Source: Candidatus Allochristensenella caecavium
GTDB lineage: Bacteria; Bacillota; Clostridia; Christensenellales; QAND01
Direction of reading: 5' to 3'
Assembly: GCA_904397865.1 (NCBI GenBank)
Contig: CAJFOS010000010.1
Location: forward strand, 1 to 64,000
DNA length: 64,000 nucleotides
The notes under the pieces are model-generated. The model was not told the DNA's origin. It made no database searches and was given only the letters and a program-made list of their open reading frames with translations. The translations under genes and the position numbers were made by a program. Below, in pieces: positions 63,421-64,000 of the stretch; position 1 is the stretch's first letter, and each line of letters begins with the position of its first letter.

Positions 63421-63950
63421 AGCGCGGTCCCCCTATGGGGAATAAAAAAGGAGGACATGTCCACTTTTTCCAGCGTGAGCAGCTGCATCTTTTTCGCCAG
63501 ACCGCCCGCATAACCGGTCAGGCTGCCATTGCTTCCTACGACCCTGTGACAAGGGATAATCAGCGAGATTGCATTATGCCCAACGGCGCCGCCAACCGCC
63601 TGTGCGGATATCGAGCGTTTGCCATTTTGTTTTGCCATTTGGCGGGCGATTTCACCGTAAGTCATGGTTTGCCCGTAGGGAATGGTTAGCAGAATTTTCC
63701 AGACCGCTTGCCGAAATGGTGTTGTCTCCATTCGCAGGGGCGGGATAAATGCAGGTATCTGACCGCTGAAATAAAGCGCCAACCATTGCTTGGTTTGTTC
63801 GAAAACAGGCAGATTCCTTTCCTCCTGTTCCTGGGAAAGTGTGGAGCCAAAATATTTCTGCCCGTCAAACCACAGGCCCGTCAGCTCCGTGCCATTGCTG
63901 GAAAGCGTGATGCCGCCCAGCGGCGAAAGATAGTGCGCTGTATACGTCAT
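63417..63950 (-). CDS. ogt: Methylated-DNA-protein-cysteine methyltransferase
   Basis: 177 aa suicidal repair protein that takes the alkyl group from O6-methylguanine. Acceptor motif IIPCHRVVGSNG with Cys 134; MTYGEIARQMA recognition helix and the Arg of GNGKRSI-like segment are present. N-terminal half (TALGGITLSS-like) is the usual short beta/alpha domain. First gene of the pair with the methyltransferase. Its promoter should lie in 63951-64000 or beyond; only GGGGGTATAAAACC is visible before the ATG, so the upstream boundary is unknown. Confidence 0.95.
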   Translation of the reverse strand: MTYTAHYLSPLGGITLSSNGTELTGLWFDGQKYFGSTLSQEQEERNLPVFEQTKQWLALYFSGQIPAFIPPLRMETTPFRQAVWKILLTIPYGQTMTYGEIARQMAKQNGKRSISAQAVGGAVGHNAISLIIPCHRVVGSNGSLTGYAGGLAKKMQLLTLEKVDMSSFFIPHRGTAL

Positions 63951-64000
63951 GGTTTTATACCCCCCAATATGTATTGGAATCCACAGGCGCCTGGGCGCGG

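Overview
This window looks like chromosome from an anaerobic, spore-forming member of the Clostridia (Bacillota) with moderately high G+C. The evidence is a large pyruvate:ferredoxin oxidoreductase, a K+-dependent type membrane pyrophosphatase, spore maturation genes spmA/spmB, an RsfA-like SANT/Myb protein, and the Bacillota order rpmH-rnpA-yidD-yidC-jag-mnmE-mnmG-rsmG-noc-parA-parB. Shine-Dalgarno sites are strong, and TTG start codons are unusually common (about a dozen genes). I saw no transposase, phage gene, integrase, CRISPR array, tRNA or rRNA.

The left part (0.3-41 kb) holds metabolic and housekeeping operons on both strands. In order: nifJ; hisC with two tandem PHP histidinol-phosphatase paralogues and an acetyltransferase; sdaAB-sdaAA; a compact alaS; an acetyltransferase overlapping a degenerate LytM-like membrane protein; hppA; a MarR-type regulator with a cysteine-rich tail followed by a two-gene SufC/SufB-like Fe-S assembly operon; a YugP-like protease and an unknown protein; a SANT/Myb protein; lysC; a DUF1015 gene divergent from leuS, then a third PHP gene; two MATE exporters; a DUF6506-like gene; a stand-alone fructose PTS enzyme II; the comB-metG-tatD-radical SAM operon; spmA-spmB; a SHOCT protein; an MBL hydrolase and rlmH; an AEC transporter; a decayed DUF4180 gene; and murA.

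The right part (42.8-62.5 kb) is nearly all on the + strand. It is the origin-proximal cluster of RNA processing, membrane insertion, tRNA modification and chromosome segregation genes. Two perfect parS sites lie between noc and parA, one of them at the centre of a 44-bp perfect palindrome that also looks like the noc terminator. Then come cvpA with a DUF5711-like gene and a YkuS-like gene (all - strand), a lipid kinase, cca, an alpha/beta-hydrolase lacking the usual nucleophile serine, DUF951, lepB, rpsF-ssb-rpsR, an orphan solute-binding protein, soluble ppa, a TVP38 protein, and a convergent ogt/methyltransferase pair. dnaA is not beside rpmH; murA is there instead. By eye, + strand C exceeds G left of about 42.5 kb and G exceeds C to the right, so the replication origin may lie close to 42.5-42.8 kb although no clear DnaA-box cluster is visible.

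Most genes are conserved families. The parts most worth a second look are the minimal Suf-like operon with its Cys-tailed regulator, the parS palindrome/terminator, the compact AlaRS, the DUF4180 pseudogene and the murA/rpmH strand switch.
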